The position numbers and the translations under genes were made by a program. A stretch of 64,000 nucleotides of DNA from Chryseobacterium binzhouense. GTDB taxonomy: Bacteria > Bacteroidota > Bacteroidia > Flavobacteriales > Weeksellaceae. The stretch spans positions 248,001-312,000 of the forward strand of contig NZ_VKOG01000004.1 in the NCBI RefSeq assembly GCF_007474545.1, in the 5' to 3' direction. The first letter of the stretch is position 1. Every line of letters begins with the position of its first letter. A model generated the notes under the pieces. The model had not been told where the DNA came from and made no database searches. It was given only the letters and a program-made list of their open reading frames with translations. This document shows, in pieces, positions 34,353 through 43,424 of the stretch.

Positions 34353-34384
34353 ATAAGTGCCGCAGATTACTCTACAGCACTTAT
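34353..34384 (-). terminator. Terminator downstream of clpB
   Basis: ATAAGTGC and GCACTTAT pair, with an additional inner AGA/TCT match, and the reverse strand continues into a run of seven T. Confidence 0.7.
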
Positions 34385-34416
34385 CATAAAAATAATATAT
34401 ATGAAAAAAAAACTAC

Positions 34417-37011
34417 TTATAAATCTGTCGGTCTGAAAACCAAACCTGTTTCATCAAAATAATCCAGAGTGATTCTGTCGCCATCGTTCACTTTTCCGGC
34501 TAGAATTTCTCTTGATAATCTGTTTAAAACTTCCTGCTGAATTACTCTTTTCAACGGTCTTGCCCCGAACGCAGGATCATATCCTCTATTCATCAGGTAA
34601 TCTACTGCATCCTGTGTTGCCGTCATAATGATATTTCTTTTCGAAAGCATATCATTAAATCCTCTCAGCTGATAGGTAACGATTTTTCCGATTTCCTTTT
34701 TTCTCAATGGCTGGAACAGTACAACCTCATCAATTCTGTTTAAGAATTCCGGACGTAAAGTTTGTTTCAGTAAATCAAAAACTTCAATTTTAGTTTTGTC
34801 AACAATCTCATCCTGATTTTCTTCGGTGATATTCTCAAAATTCTCCTGAATGATATGAGAACCCAAATTCGAAGTCATAATGATAATCGAATTTTTGAAA
34901 TTTACAACTCTACCTTTGTTATCCGTCAATCTTCCGTCATCCAAAACCTGCAACAACGTGTTGAAAACATCAGGATGCGCTTTCTCAATTTCATCTAACA
35001 GTACGACGGAATAAGGTCTTCTTCTTACAGCTTCCGTCAATTGCCCGCCTTCATCATAACCCACATATCCCGGAGGAGCACCAACTAATCTGGAAACGGA
35101 ATGACGTTCCTGATATTCGCTCATATCAATTCGCGTCATATTATTTTCATCATCAAATAAAAACTCCGCTAAAGCTTTTGCCAGCTCAGTTTTTCCAACT
35201 CCCGTTGTTCCTAAGAATAAGAATGACCCGATTGGTTTCTTATCATCACTCAATCCCGCTCTGTTTCTTCGGATCGCATCAGCAACGGCTGTAATTGCTT
35301 CGTCCTGTCCAACTACTCTGTGATGAAGTTCGGTCTCCAGATTCAATAACTTTTCTCTTTCAGACTGAAGAAGTTTCGTTACAGGAATTCCGGTCCATTT
35401 AGCAATCACTTCAGAGATATTTTCAGAAGTTACTTCTTCTTTAATCAATTCATTCTGATGGTTTTGCATTTCGATTTCAAGCTTTTTCAACTCTTCCTCT
35501 TTCTCACGCAGTTTTCCGTATTGTATTTCCGCTACTTTGGCGTAATCTCCTGCTCTTGAAGCTCTTTCTGCCTCCAGTTTCAGAGATTCTATATCTTTTT
35601 TAATCTGCGTTAAATCTTCAGATTTTTGCTTTTCTTTCAGCCATTTGGCGTTGATTTCATTTCTCTGTTCAGAAATTTTCGCAATATCTTCTTTTAAATG
35701 ATCGATTTTTGTCTGGTTCCCTTCTCTTGAAATTGCAGCCAGTTCAATTTCCATCTGCATTAATTTTCTGTCTAAAACGTCCAGTTCTTCAGGTTTTGAA
35801 TTGATTTCCATTCTCAATTTTGCTGAAGCTTCATCAATTAAATCAATCGCTTTATCCGGTAAAAATCGGTCTGAAATATATCGTTGAGACATTTCCACCG
35901 CCGCAATAATCGCCTCATCTTTGATTCTTACTTTGTGGTGCGCTTCATATTTATCTTTAATTCCACGAAGAATAGAAATTGCCGATTCTGTATCCGGTTC
36001 TTCCACCATTACCTTCTGGAAACGTCTTTCTAAAGCTTTATCTTTTTCAAAATATTTCTGATATTCATTCAAAGTCGTTGCGCCGATGGCTCTTAATTCT
36101 CCTCTCGCTAAAGCTGGTTTCAAAATGTTTGCGGCATCCATTGCTCCTTCACCGCCTCCGGCTCCTACCAAAGTGTGGATTTCGTCAATGAAAAGAATAA
36201 TCTGTCCTTCCGATTTAATAACTTCATTGACAACAGATTTCAGACGCTCTTCAAACTCACCTTTGTATTTTGCACCGGCAATCAAAGCACCCATATCCAG
36301 AGAATATAATGTTTTATCCATCAGATTTTCAGGAACGTCACCGCTGATAATTCTGTGGGCGATTCCTTCTGCAATGGCGGTTTTACCAACACCGGGTTCA
36401 CCAATCAGAATCGGGTTGTTTTTCGTTCTTCTGGAAAGAATCTGCAACACTCTTCGGATTTCTTCATCACGCCCGATTACAGGATCCAGTTTTCCTTCCG
36501 CCGCTAATTCGTTGAAGTTTTTAGCGTATTTATTTAAAGACTGATACGTTTCTTCTGAACTTGCAGAAGTTGCTTTCGAGCCTTTTCTTAATTCTTTAAT
36601 TCCCCCTTCCAAAAGACTTTTGGTCACGCCCATATCTTTCAGCATTTTCGAAACTTCGGAATTTGTTTCCAACAACGAAAGCCATAAATGCTCAATCGTT
36701 ACATATTCATCGCCCATTTTTTTAGCGATATTGGGTGCATCAAGCAAAACTTTATTCGCTGATTGTGAAATGTAAATATTACCACCCTGTACTTTCGGAA
36801 GTTTTTCTAAATTCTCACGGTTGCGTTCTCTAACTAAAGCCGCATCTGCTTCGGATTTTTTCAACAAAAAAGGCGAAATATTTTCATCTACCTGGAAAAT
36901 TCCTTCCAGTAAATGTTGAGGTTCGATCTGTTGGTTGCCAAATTCCATTGCTACTTGTTGTGCAGCCTGGATGGCTTCCTGTGATTTTACGGTATATTGA
37001 TTTAAATTCAT
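34417..37011 (-). CDS. clpB: ATP-dependent disaggregase ClpB
   Basis: The 864-residue AAA+ chaperone has the full family plan: Clp N-domain (about 1-145), first ATPase domain with GEPGVGKTAIAEG and ILFIDEIHTLVGAG, the long coiled-coil middle domain (about 400-530) that separates ClpB from ClpA/ClpC, and second ATPase domain with GTTGVGKTELAKALAE and VVLLDEIEKAHPDVF. With DnaK it rescues aggregated proteins. Single gene with a terminator; the upstream region carries a long inverted repeat at 37113-37174. Confidence 0.97.
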   Translation of the reverse strand: MNLNQYTVKSQEAIQAAQQVAMEFGNQQIEPQHLLEGIFQVDENISPFLLKKSEADAALVRERNRENLEKLPKVQGGNIYISQSANKVLLDAPNIAKKMGDEYVTIEHLWLSLLETNSEVSKMLKDMGVTKSLLEGGIKELRKGSKATSASSEETYQSLNKYAKNFNELAAEGKLDPVIGRDEEIRRVLQILSRRTKNNPILIGEPGVGKTAIAEGIAHRIISGDVPENLMDKTLYSLDMGALIAGAKYKGEFEERLKSVVNEVIKSEGQIILFIDEIHTLVGAGGGEGAMDAANILKPALARGELRAIGATTLNEYQKYFEKDKALERRFQKVMVEEPDTESAISILRGIKDKYEAHHKVRIKDEAIIAAVEMSQRYISDRFLPDKAIDLIDEASAKLRMEINSKPEELDVLDRKLMQMEIELAAISREGNQTKIDHLKEDIAKISEQRNEINAKWLKEKQKSEDLTQIKKDIESLKLEAERASRAGDYAKVAEIQYGKLREKEEELKKLEIEMQNHQNELIKEEVTSENISEVIAKWTGIPVTKLLQSEREKLLNLETELHHRVVGQDEAITAVADAIRRNRAGLSDDKKPIGSFLFLGTTGVGKTELAKALAEFLFDDENNMTRIDMSEYQERHSVSRLVGAPPGYVGYDEGGQLTEAVRRRPYSVVLLDEIEKAHPDVFNTLLQVLDDGRLTDNKGRVVNFKNSIIIMTSNLGSHIIQENFENITEENQDEIVDKTKIEVFDLLKQTLRPEFLNRIDEVVLFQPLRKKEIGKIVTYQLRGFNDMLSKRNIIMTATQDAVDYLMNRGYDPAFGARPLKRVIQQEVLNRLSREILAGKVNDGDRITLDYFDETGLVFRPTDL

Positions 37012-37112
37012 ATTGTTTATAATTGATGTTTAACTAATGACAAATGATTTTAAAATATGCATCAAATTCTGTTCAATTCTCACTGTTAAAAAGATGATAT
37101 TTGTTTCAAAAA

Positions 37113-37174
37113 AAGCATTAAGAAAATAAATCAGTCTCAGTTTGTACGTTGTCATCTTCATCTTCTTAATGCTT
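37113..37174. repeat. Inverted repeat upstream of clpB
   Basis: AAGCATTAAGAA (37113-37124) and TTCTTAATGCTT (37163-37174) are perfect inverted copies separated by 38 bases. It could be a control site for clpB or the ends of a small element. Confidence 0.5.
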
Positions 37175-37429
37175 ATCAATCATTTATTCTGAAACGATTA
37201 TCACAAAAAGCATTCTATTATTAATTTTCCAAAAATAAAAGACAAAATTTCCGAATATTACAATTAAGGAACTGTGTTTTAAGACAAAATTTCCGAAATC
37301 AGTTTTTAAATTATATTTTTTACGGGAAACTCTCAACTTTTAATGTTCTTATTCATATCAGTTGGGATAACTAAAAATTACAACGAACAAAATCAATATT
37401 AAAAAGGAGACTTTTAGCTAAAGAATATA

Positions 37430-37437
37430 TATTTTTG
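37430..37437 (+). promoter_or_regulatory. -7 promoter element for the TetR gene
   Basis: TATTTTTG fits TAnnTTTG and ends only 10 bases before the ATG at 37448, implying a nearly leaderless transcript. Confidence 0.55.
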
Positions 37438-37447
37438 CATTGAAATC

Positions 37448-38023
37448 ATGGAGTTAAAAGAAAAACAGATCAAAATACTCGAAGTTGCTGTAGAACTTTT
37501 TAAAGAAAAAGGCTATGTTGGAAGTTCAATGAGAGATTTGGCAACCAAACTGAATATTAAGGCTGCTTCACTATATGCGCATATCCGCTCAAAGGAAGAA
37601 ATTCTGGAATGGATATGTTTTGGTGTTGCTCATGATTTTTTCAAGAAGCTAAAAGAGGTAAAAAACACTGAAGTTTCCGCACACGAAAAGCTTAATCTTT
37701 TTATTGACAACCATCTTTCTATCGTTTTAAAAAACCGGGATGTAACCCACATTTACTCCAACGAATGGAAACATCTTGAAGAAAGACTTCCCGAGTTTGT
37801 CTCTCTAAGGAAAAATTACCAGCAGGAAGTAGAACAACTGATTTCGGATATTTATAAAGCCGAAAACTGGGAACTGAAATCTCCTGCCTTCACTACGAGA
37901 TTCATTCTTCACACTTTAAACAATTCATATTTCTGGTTTAAAAGAAATACAGAAAGCACTTCGGAAATCACCGATGAAATCCGGGATAAAATCCTTTTTG
38001 GGCTTTTAGGAAATCAAAAATAG
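37448..38023 (+). CDS. TetR/AcrR-family regulator
   Basis: The 191-residue protein has the TetR N-terminal DNA-binding domain (EKQIKILEVAVELFKEKGYVGSSMRDLATKLNIKAASLYAHIRSKEEIL, read as blocks) with the helix-turn-helix at about 27-46. The C-terminal ligand domain (60-191) is helical with aromatic residues. It lies 87 bases upstream of an LLM flavin oxidoreductase on the same strand and may regulate it. Effector unknown. Confidence 0.92.
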   Translation: MELKEKQIKILEVAVELFKEKGYVGSSMRDLATKLNIKAASLYAHIRSKEEILEWICFGVAHDFFKKLKEVKNTEVSAHEKLNLFIDNHLSIVLKNRDVTHIYSNEWKHLEERLPEFVSLRKNYQQEVEQLISDIYKAENWELKSPAFTTRFILHTLNNSYFWFKRNTESTSEITDEIRDKILFGLLGNQK

Positions 38024-38082
38024 CTGTTTAGGGAGAGTCACCGTTCTTACCATTCATCAATGTTTTTGAATTTTCATTGATC

Positions 38083-38090
38083 TAAATTTG
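38083..38090 (+). promoter_or_regulatory. -7 promoter element for the LLM oxidoreductase
   Basis: TAAATTTG fits TAnnTTTG, 21 bases upstream of the ATG. Confidence 0.6.
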
Positions 38091-38110
38091 CTGTATCTAA
38101 AATTAACAAT

Positions 38111-39130
38111 ATGGAATTAGGAATAGGAATGTTTGGCGACTTAGCTTTTGACCAAACTACCGGAAAATATAAAGATGCAGGCATCAAAATCCGTGAAATC
38201 ATTGAGCAGGTGAAACTAATGGATGAAGTGGGAATTGATGTTTTTGCAATGGGAGAACATCACCGCCCGGACTACGCCGTTTCTTCACCGGAAATGGTTT
38301 TGGCAGCTGCAGCAAGTGTTACCAAAAACATTAAATTGGCAAGCGGAGTCACTGTTTTAAGCTCTTCCGAACCCGTAAAAGTATATGAAGATTTTGCAAC
38401 ATTAGATTTAATTTCTGATGGCAGGGCAGAAATCTATGTAGGTCGTGGGAGTTTTATAGAATCATTTCCTTTGTATGGTTACTCACTGAATGATTACGAG
38501 CAGCTTTTTGATGAAAAGCTGGAACTTTTATTAAAAATAAATTCAGAAGAAAATGTTTCATGGTCGGGAGAACTTCGGGCTCCGATGCAAAATCAAACGG
38601 TATATCCGAGAGCAAAAAACAATGGAAAACTTCCGATCTGGAGAGCCGTTGGCGGAACACCACAATCTGTTTTGAGTGCTGCCAAACTGGGAATGCCTTT
38701 AGTCGTTGCAATTATTGGGGGAATGCCGATTCAGTTTAAAAATTTAATTGAATTTTATAAACAGGAATACCTTAAAGCTGGTCATGCTGAGTCTGAAATG
38801 CAGATTGCCATTCACTCGCATACTTTTGTAAGTGATGATAAAAAAGTTATTGAAGGTTATTTTTACAATTATAAATCTCAGATGGACAGAATCGGAAAGT
38901 CCAGAGGCTGGGCTCCTTATAACAAAATGCAGTATGAAAGCGGCAGAAGCGAAGACGGAGCATTATTTATCGGAGATCCGGATGAAGTTGCAGATAAAAT
39001 AAATTACATAAAAGAAATTTTCGGAATCACAAGATTTATCGGTCATATGGACGTAGGTGCACCGGAAGATAATGTGATGAGAAAATCTATTGAATTGTTT
39101 GCAACAGAAGTAAAAAATCAGTTGAAATAA
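38111..39130 (+). CDS. LLM-class flavin-dependent oxidoreductase
   Basis: The 339-residue protein has the luciferase-like barrel: MELGIGMFGDLAFD, the conserved FAMGEHHRPDYAVSSPEM, SGVTVLSSSEPVKVYED and DLISDGRAEIYVGRG. These enzymes bind FMN or F420 and act as monooxygenases on small organic molecules; the substrate is unknown. It follows a TetR regulator with its own promoter element in between. Confidence 0.92.
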   Translation: MELGIGMFGDLAFDQTTGKYKDAGIKIREIIEQVKLMDEVGIDVFAMGEHHRPDYAVSSPEMVLAAAASVTKNIKLASGVTVLSSSEPVKVYEDFATLDLISDGRAEIYVGRGSFIESFPLYGYSLNDYEQLFDEKLELLLKINSEENVSWSGELRAPMQNQTVYPRAKNNGKLPIWRAVGGTPQSVLSAAKLGMPLVVAIIGGMPIQFKNLIEFYKQEYLKAGHAESEMQIAIHSHTFVSDDKKVIEGYFYNYKSQMDRIGKSRGWAPYNKMQYESGRSEDGALFIGDPDEVADKINYIKEIFGITRFIGHMDVGAPEDNVMRKSIELFATEVKNQLK

Positions 39131-39213
39131 ACTGTAGATTTTTGTCTACGCAGTATTATTTATTTCCATAACAAAGGAAAAATTGATAAATTCGCAGCGT
39201 TAAAAATTCAAAT

Positions 39214-39648
39214 ATGAAAAAAATATTAATGATGTCTTTAGGCGTTTTTGCGCTTATGTCATGCTCTAATGACGATGAAAACGAAAATGCTGTATCAATC
39301 GTAGGAACATGGAAAGAAAGTAAAATTGTGATTTACAACGGAACTAATAATGCTGTATTAGACACAGAATTACCAGATGACTGCGACAAAAAAAACACTT
39401 ACGAATTTACATCCAACGGAATTTTAAATTCAAAGATATTCTATACAAAATCTGATGGCATATGTGAAGAAGACGGATTTTTTTCTGAAAGCTATACTTA
39501 TGACCCTGCAACAAAAAAGATAACAGTTGCCGGAACCACCACCGATGTCATACAGCTTACTCAAAACGAGCTTCAAATTGTTTATGATGTGAATGACGAA
39601 AATGGAGATGGTGTGGATGATCAAGTTGTCATGTTTATGTATAGATAA
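39214..39648 (+). CDS. Lipocalin-like lipoprotein
   Basis: The 144-residue protein has a lipoprotein signal (KKILMMSLGVFALMSCSNDD, Cys at about 17) and the lipocalin-like pattern IVGTWKESKIVIYNG...KNTYEFTSNGILNSKIF...YTYDPATKKITV. These small beta-barrel lipoproteins are abundant in Flavobacteriia; no ligand is known. The acidic C-terminus (DVNDENGDGVDDQ) resembles a calcium-binding loop, which is inference. Confidence 0.8.
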   Translation: MKKILMMSLGVFALMSCSNDDENENAVSIVGTWKESKIVIYNGTNNAVLDTELPDDCDKKNTYEFTSNGILNSKIFYTKSDGICEEDGFFSESYTYDPATKKITVAGTTTDVIQLTQNELQIVYDVNDENGDGVDDQVVMFMYR

Positions 39649-39671
39649 TAGTTCAACAAAGAGAATAAATT

Positions 39672-39699
39672 AATTCCGCATCTTTACTGATGCGGAATT
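39672..39699. terminator. Bidirectional terminator overlapping a gene end
   Basis: AATTCCGCATC and GATGCGGAATT form a perfect 11-bp stem with a 6-base loop holding the stop codon of the convergent gene at 39684; the right arm lies inside its coding sequence. T-runs flank both sides. Confidence 0.82.
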
Positions 39700-40154
39700 T
39701 TTATATCCTTTTCAGCATCAAGTTCTGATTTATATTCGTTCAGCAGATCAGCAAGTTTTTTTGCAGACATTCCGTAAGTATCGGGAAAGGCTCCTGTTTT
39801 CGATTTCATATTAACAGATTCCAGAAGCTTTTGGTCAAGATCAAAAACCACCATTTTATTAATGAAAATACTTTTGGTTCTAAAACCGCTTACAGCCTGC
39901 CACGGTATAAAGGTCACCCTGAATAAATTTTTCATCTCTATTCCTCTTTCATCAATTTTCAAGTAGGCAGAATCAGGAATCAGGTTAATGATGAAAATTA
40001 ACAAGCAGATTCCGAAGAAAACAATGTTCAGAATTCCGATCAGCATGTTTTTTTCCAGCAATGAAATTCCTAGACCAACAAAGCCTGCACTTATCACTGT
40101 AAGAATAATAGTTTTAATTTTTGACGGTTTTAGAATAATAGGTAAGTTTTGCAT
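39684..40154 (-). CDS. STM3941-family small membrane protein
   Basis: The 156-residue protein has two membrane helices (about 15-32 and 38-57) followed by a soluble domain: DSAYLKIDERGIEMKNLFRV, FIPWQAVSGF and FPDTYGMSAKKLADLLNEY. This last block is the mark of the STM3941 family of two-helix membrane proteins, function unknown. Promoter element TATTTTTG lies on the reverse strand at 40178-40171. The last codons lie inside a terminator hairpin shared with the lipocalin gene. Confidence 0.78.
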   Translation of the reverse strand: MQNLPIILKPSKIKTIILTVISAGFVGLGISLLEKNMLIGILNIVFFGICLLIFIINLIPDSAYLKIDERGIEMKNLFRVTFIPWQAVSGFRTKSIFINKMVVFDLDQKLLESVNMKSKTGAFPDTYGMSAKKLADLLNEYKSELDAEKDIKIPHQ

Positions 40155-40170
40155 AATATTTTTTAATGTT

Positions 40171-40178
40171 CAAAAATA
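40171..40178 (-). promoter_or_regulatory. -7 promoter element for the STM3941-like gene
   Basis: Reverse-strand TATTTTTG fits TAnnTTTG, 16 bases before the ATG. Confidence 0.55.
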
Positions 40179-40224
40179 GGAAACTATATCAACAATTTAC
40201 AAAATAAACCTGTAAGGTTTTTAA

Positions 40225-43200
40225 TTAAGAAACCTCAATCAAACTTCCCTTTTCCTCATCTTTTGTAATATTCAGTGAAACCGGAATTTTCTCTTTCAGC
40301 TCTTCCACGTGCGAAATAATTCCTACAATACGGTTCTCTTTCTGCAGATTCATCAGCGTTTCAAACACGATATTCACCGATTCCAGATCCTGAGTTCCGA
40401 AACCTTCATCAATAAAAAAGAAGTTTTTCTCCGATTGAGCATTCGTTTGCACACTTTCTGCCAAAGCCAGCGCAAGACTCAAAGAAACCTGAAAAGCCTG
40501 TCCTCCCGAAAGCGTTTTTACACTTCGGCTTCGTCCTTCATTCAGATAATCAATGATTTCAAAATCGTTATTTTCATTCAATTGTAAGCTCAGCTGATTT
40601 CTGGTCATCCTATGAAAACGCACATTGGCGTGGTCACATAACTGGCGAAGATAAATTGAAGAAACATACTGCACAAAACCGGCTCCTTTAAAAAGACTGG
40701 TCATGATTTTCAGATTTTCTGCACGTTTCTGAAGCTGCGCCAAATCCTTCAAAAGATTTTCCTTTTTCCTGAATTCCTTTTCTAATCTTTCAATTTCAGT
40801 TGCGATCTTTACCACAGAATCATTGGTTGTTTTTAAATCTTTTTCAAAAGTTCTAAACTGATTTTCAATGGCTAAAAATTCTTCCTCGTTAAATGAAAAG
40901 TCTTTAAGCTTATTTTCCAGTTCAAGAATACTGTTTCTCAGCGTTTCAAACTGAATCCTGAACTGCTGAATTTGATTTCTTATTTCCTGAACATTGATTT
41001 CCTGAGCAAGAATTTGCTGGATTTCCTCCAAAGTGCTGAATTGCTGTTCAGATAAAGCTTTTCCAATCTGATTTTTATTCTCTGAAATTTCTTTTTCCAG
41101 TTCGGAAATCCGTTTTTCCAATTGATGAACAACCGTTTTTTTCTCGGCTAATTTGGGTGAAATTTCTTTCTCGCCTTTAATTAATTGATTGTAATCCTGT
41201 TCAGTTTCAAGGTTTGATTTTGCGAGTTTATGATAAATTTCTTCCACATCAACAATCGTTTTATCTTTGTAATCAACCCATTGCAATGCTTTTAAATTGG
41301 TTTCATTCGTCTTGATTTGCTCTTCTTTTTTTGCTTCATCAAGCCTGAATTTTTCCAAAGCTTTATTGTAACTGTCAAGATTTTGCCTTTCTTTATCCAG
41401 ATTTTTTTGCTCTGAAGAAATTTGCTGATTCAGTTCATCCATTTGTTTTTCAATGGTGAAAGATTGTTGTCTTTTTTGCTCAAAATCATTTTGATTTTCC
41501 GGATTAAATTCTACCCAGTTGAAATTTTTTAAATGTATATCTAAGTTATTTTGAATCTGTTTTAAACTTCCTTCTTCTGATTTCGACTGTTCTTCAAAAA
41601 TCTTTTTACGGTCAAGAATTTTTTCGATTTCCAATGACTGTTTCCGAATGTTTTCTTCTTTAATTTCCAGCTGCCCAATCTGCTTCTGAATATCATTTAA
41701 TTCTGAATTTACATCATCAAAATGTACAATATTCGGATGTTCCAAAGCACCACAAAGCGGACAAGATTCTCCCTCGTGCAATTCGTTGGCAAAGTGAGCC
41801 AGTTTCTGTTGAACATCAAGATGATTCTTTTTTTCAGAAAGGTTTTTTTTCTGATTTTCTAAAACTTCAATCTGATTCTTAAAATCATTTTTAAATGTTT
41901 CAGGATTAATTTCAAAAGGCTTTAATTCATCGGAGATCTTTTCTATTTCAAGTTTTTTTAAACGAATTTTCTCTGATTGAATATTCAAAAATTCCTTTAA
42001 TCTCTTGTTTTCTGAAAACCAATTCCCTACGTTCAGAAGTAAAGTAGAATCTAATTTTTTCGTTTTTAAAAGCTCTGCATTTTTTGAAAGTTCTTCAATC
42101 TTGTTTTGAATTAATTTTTGGTTGGCTTCAACTTCTTTTACTTTTTCCGAGCCTTTTGTTGTTCGTTCTTTTAAAGTTGTAATTTCCTCAGAAAATTTCA
42201 GCATCTGAAGAATCAGACTCAAATCATTTTCCTGAATCTTAGATTGATGTAAAGCTTCATATTTCGGTTGAATTGCAGAAAGTTTATTCCTGATATTTTC
42301 AGACTGAATTTCTGTTTCCTGCATAATTTTGAACTGTTGTTCTTTGCTGCTCTGCTGTTCAGAAATTTCCTTGAGAAGTTTGTTGTTCTCAGAAATTAAG
42401 GGTGTGAAAATACTGAAAACTTTATCGTAAATTTCGGTCTTTGTTTCTAAAATATCAATCTCAGATTTCTTTTGAGTCAGTTTTTCAAAATCTGATCTTT
42501 TCCGATGCAAAAGTTCAAAATCTTCTTTCAAAGTTTTCAGTTTCACATATTTCTGTTCCGTTTCTCTGAAAATTTTCTGTACTTCTTCAAATTTTTGCTG
42601 CTCGGTTTTTAGATGTTCTTTCTGAGCTGAAATTTGTTCTTCATTGATCTCTTCAAAACCTTTTAACTGACCTTCTAACTGATCGAGTTCTGATCTGTTT
42701 TTTACATTTAAAACTGAAACATTATTCTGCAAATCAAAACGCTGAAGACCAAAAATTTCTTTCATCATATTGGTTCGGTCTGTTGCGCCAAGTTCCAAAA
42801 ACTCTTTAAACTGCCCTTGAGGAATAATTATGGTTCGCTTAAAATTAGCATAACTCAAACCAATCACTTTTTCAGCATTTGAATGCTCCAATGGAATCCA
42901 GTTTTCATTTTTCCATTCGTAAAAAGTAACGGTGGGCGTTTTTACATCTTCAAAATTCTTAGAATTTCGTCTGAATTCTCTTGTTGCACGGAATTTTTTG
43001 TTTTCATAATTCAAAAAATCAAACTCAATATAGGATTTGTTCGATTTCAGATTCATCATGTTGTAAGCACGTTTATCTCTTGCATTCAGGCGTTCTGTTT
43101 CGCCATAAAGAGCAAAAGAAACAGCTTCCAAAATAGAAGATTTTCCTGAACCTACCGAACCGAAAATGCCGAACAAGCCGGCTTCCGTAAGATTTTCAAA

Positions 43201-43263
43201 ATCAATTTTCTGCCGTTCCTGATAAGAATATAGACCTTCTAAAGTCAATTGAATTGGAATCAT
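40225..43263 (-). CDS. sbcC: Exonuclease subunit SbcC (Rad50-like ATPase)
   Basis: The 1012-residue SMC-like protein has the N-terminal Walker A (IFGSVGSGKSSILEAV), two long coiled coils around a zinc hook CPLCG at about residue 499, and the C-terminal signature VKTLSGGQAFQVSLSLALAL with Walker B region FFFIDEGFGTQD. With SbcD it forms the Mre11-Rad50-type complex that cuts hairpins and blocked DNA ends. It lies 161 bases after sbcD on the same strand. The window also contains several long palindromes of the kind this complex attacks. Confidence 0.96.
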   Translation of the reverse strand: MIPIQLTLEGLYSYQERQKIDFENLTEAGLFGIFGSVGSGKSSILEAVSFALYGETERLNARDKRAYNMMNLKSNKSYIEFDFLNYENKKFRATREFRRNSKNFEDVKTPTVTFYEWKNENWIPLEHSNAEKVIGLSYANFKRTIIIPQGQFKEFLELGATDRTNMMKEIFGLQRFDLQNNVSVLNVKNRSELDQLEGQLKGFEEINEEQISAQKEHLKTEQQKFEEVQKIFRETEQKYVKLKTLKEDFELLHRKRSDFEKLTQKKSEIDILETKTEIYDKVFSIFTPLISENNKLLKEISEQQSSKEQQFKIMQETEIQSENIRNKLSAIQPKYEALHQSKIQENDLSLILQMLKFSEEITTLKERTTKGSEKVKEVEANQKLIQNKIEELSKNAELLKTKKLDSTLLLNVGNWFSENKRLKEFLNIQSEKIRLKKLEIEKISDELKPFEINPETFKNDFKNQIEVLENQKKNLSEKKNHLDVQQKLAHFANELHEGESCPLCGALEHPNIVHFDDVNSELNDIQKQIGQLEIKEENIRKQSLEIEKILDRKKIFEEQSKSEEGSLKQIQNNLDIHLKNFNWVEFNPENQNDFEQKRQQSFTIEKQMDELNQQISSEQKNLDKERQNLDSYNKALEKFRLDEAKKEEQIKTNETNLKALQWVDYKDKTIVDVEEIYHKLAKSNLETEQDYNQLIKGEKEISPKLAEKKTVVHQLEKRISELEKEISENKNQIGKALSEQQFSTLEEIQQILAQEINVQEIRNQIQQFRIQFETLRNSILELENKLKDFSFNEEEFLAIENQFRTFEKDLKTTNDSVVKIATEIERLEKEFRKKENLLKDLAQLQKRAENLKIMTSLFKGAGFVQYVSSIYLRQLCDHANVRFHRMTRNQLSLQLNENNDFEIIDYLNEGRSRSVKTLSGGQAFQVSLSLALALAESVQTNAQSEKNFFFIDEGFGTQDLESVNIVFETLMNLQKENRIVGIISHVEELKEKIPVSLNITKDEEKGSLIEVS

Positions 43264-43424
43264 AAGAGAATATTTAAAATTTAAACCAATAAGTTGATTT
43301 AGGAAGTGAAGAAATAATTAAGATTTTGAGAGCAAAATTAAGAAATGAATCTTAAGAAATTTATTTCTCTTAACTCATCTGAACAACTTAATATTTCTTA
43401 ATGTTTAAAAATATTTTAATTAAA

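Larger units (their letters stand above)
37012..37447. other. Gene-free stretch of 436 bases upstream of clpB
   Basis: No ORF. It holds an inverted repeat (37113-37174), an AT-rich middle and, at 37430-37437, the promoter element of the TetR gene. No clear -7 element for clpB was found, which may mean a heat-shock sigma factor with another consensus. Confidence 0.6.

Noticed and set aside
36086-36544. 152-residue ORF opposite clpB
   Set aside because: Lies fully within clpB, which is certain; typical shadow ORF.
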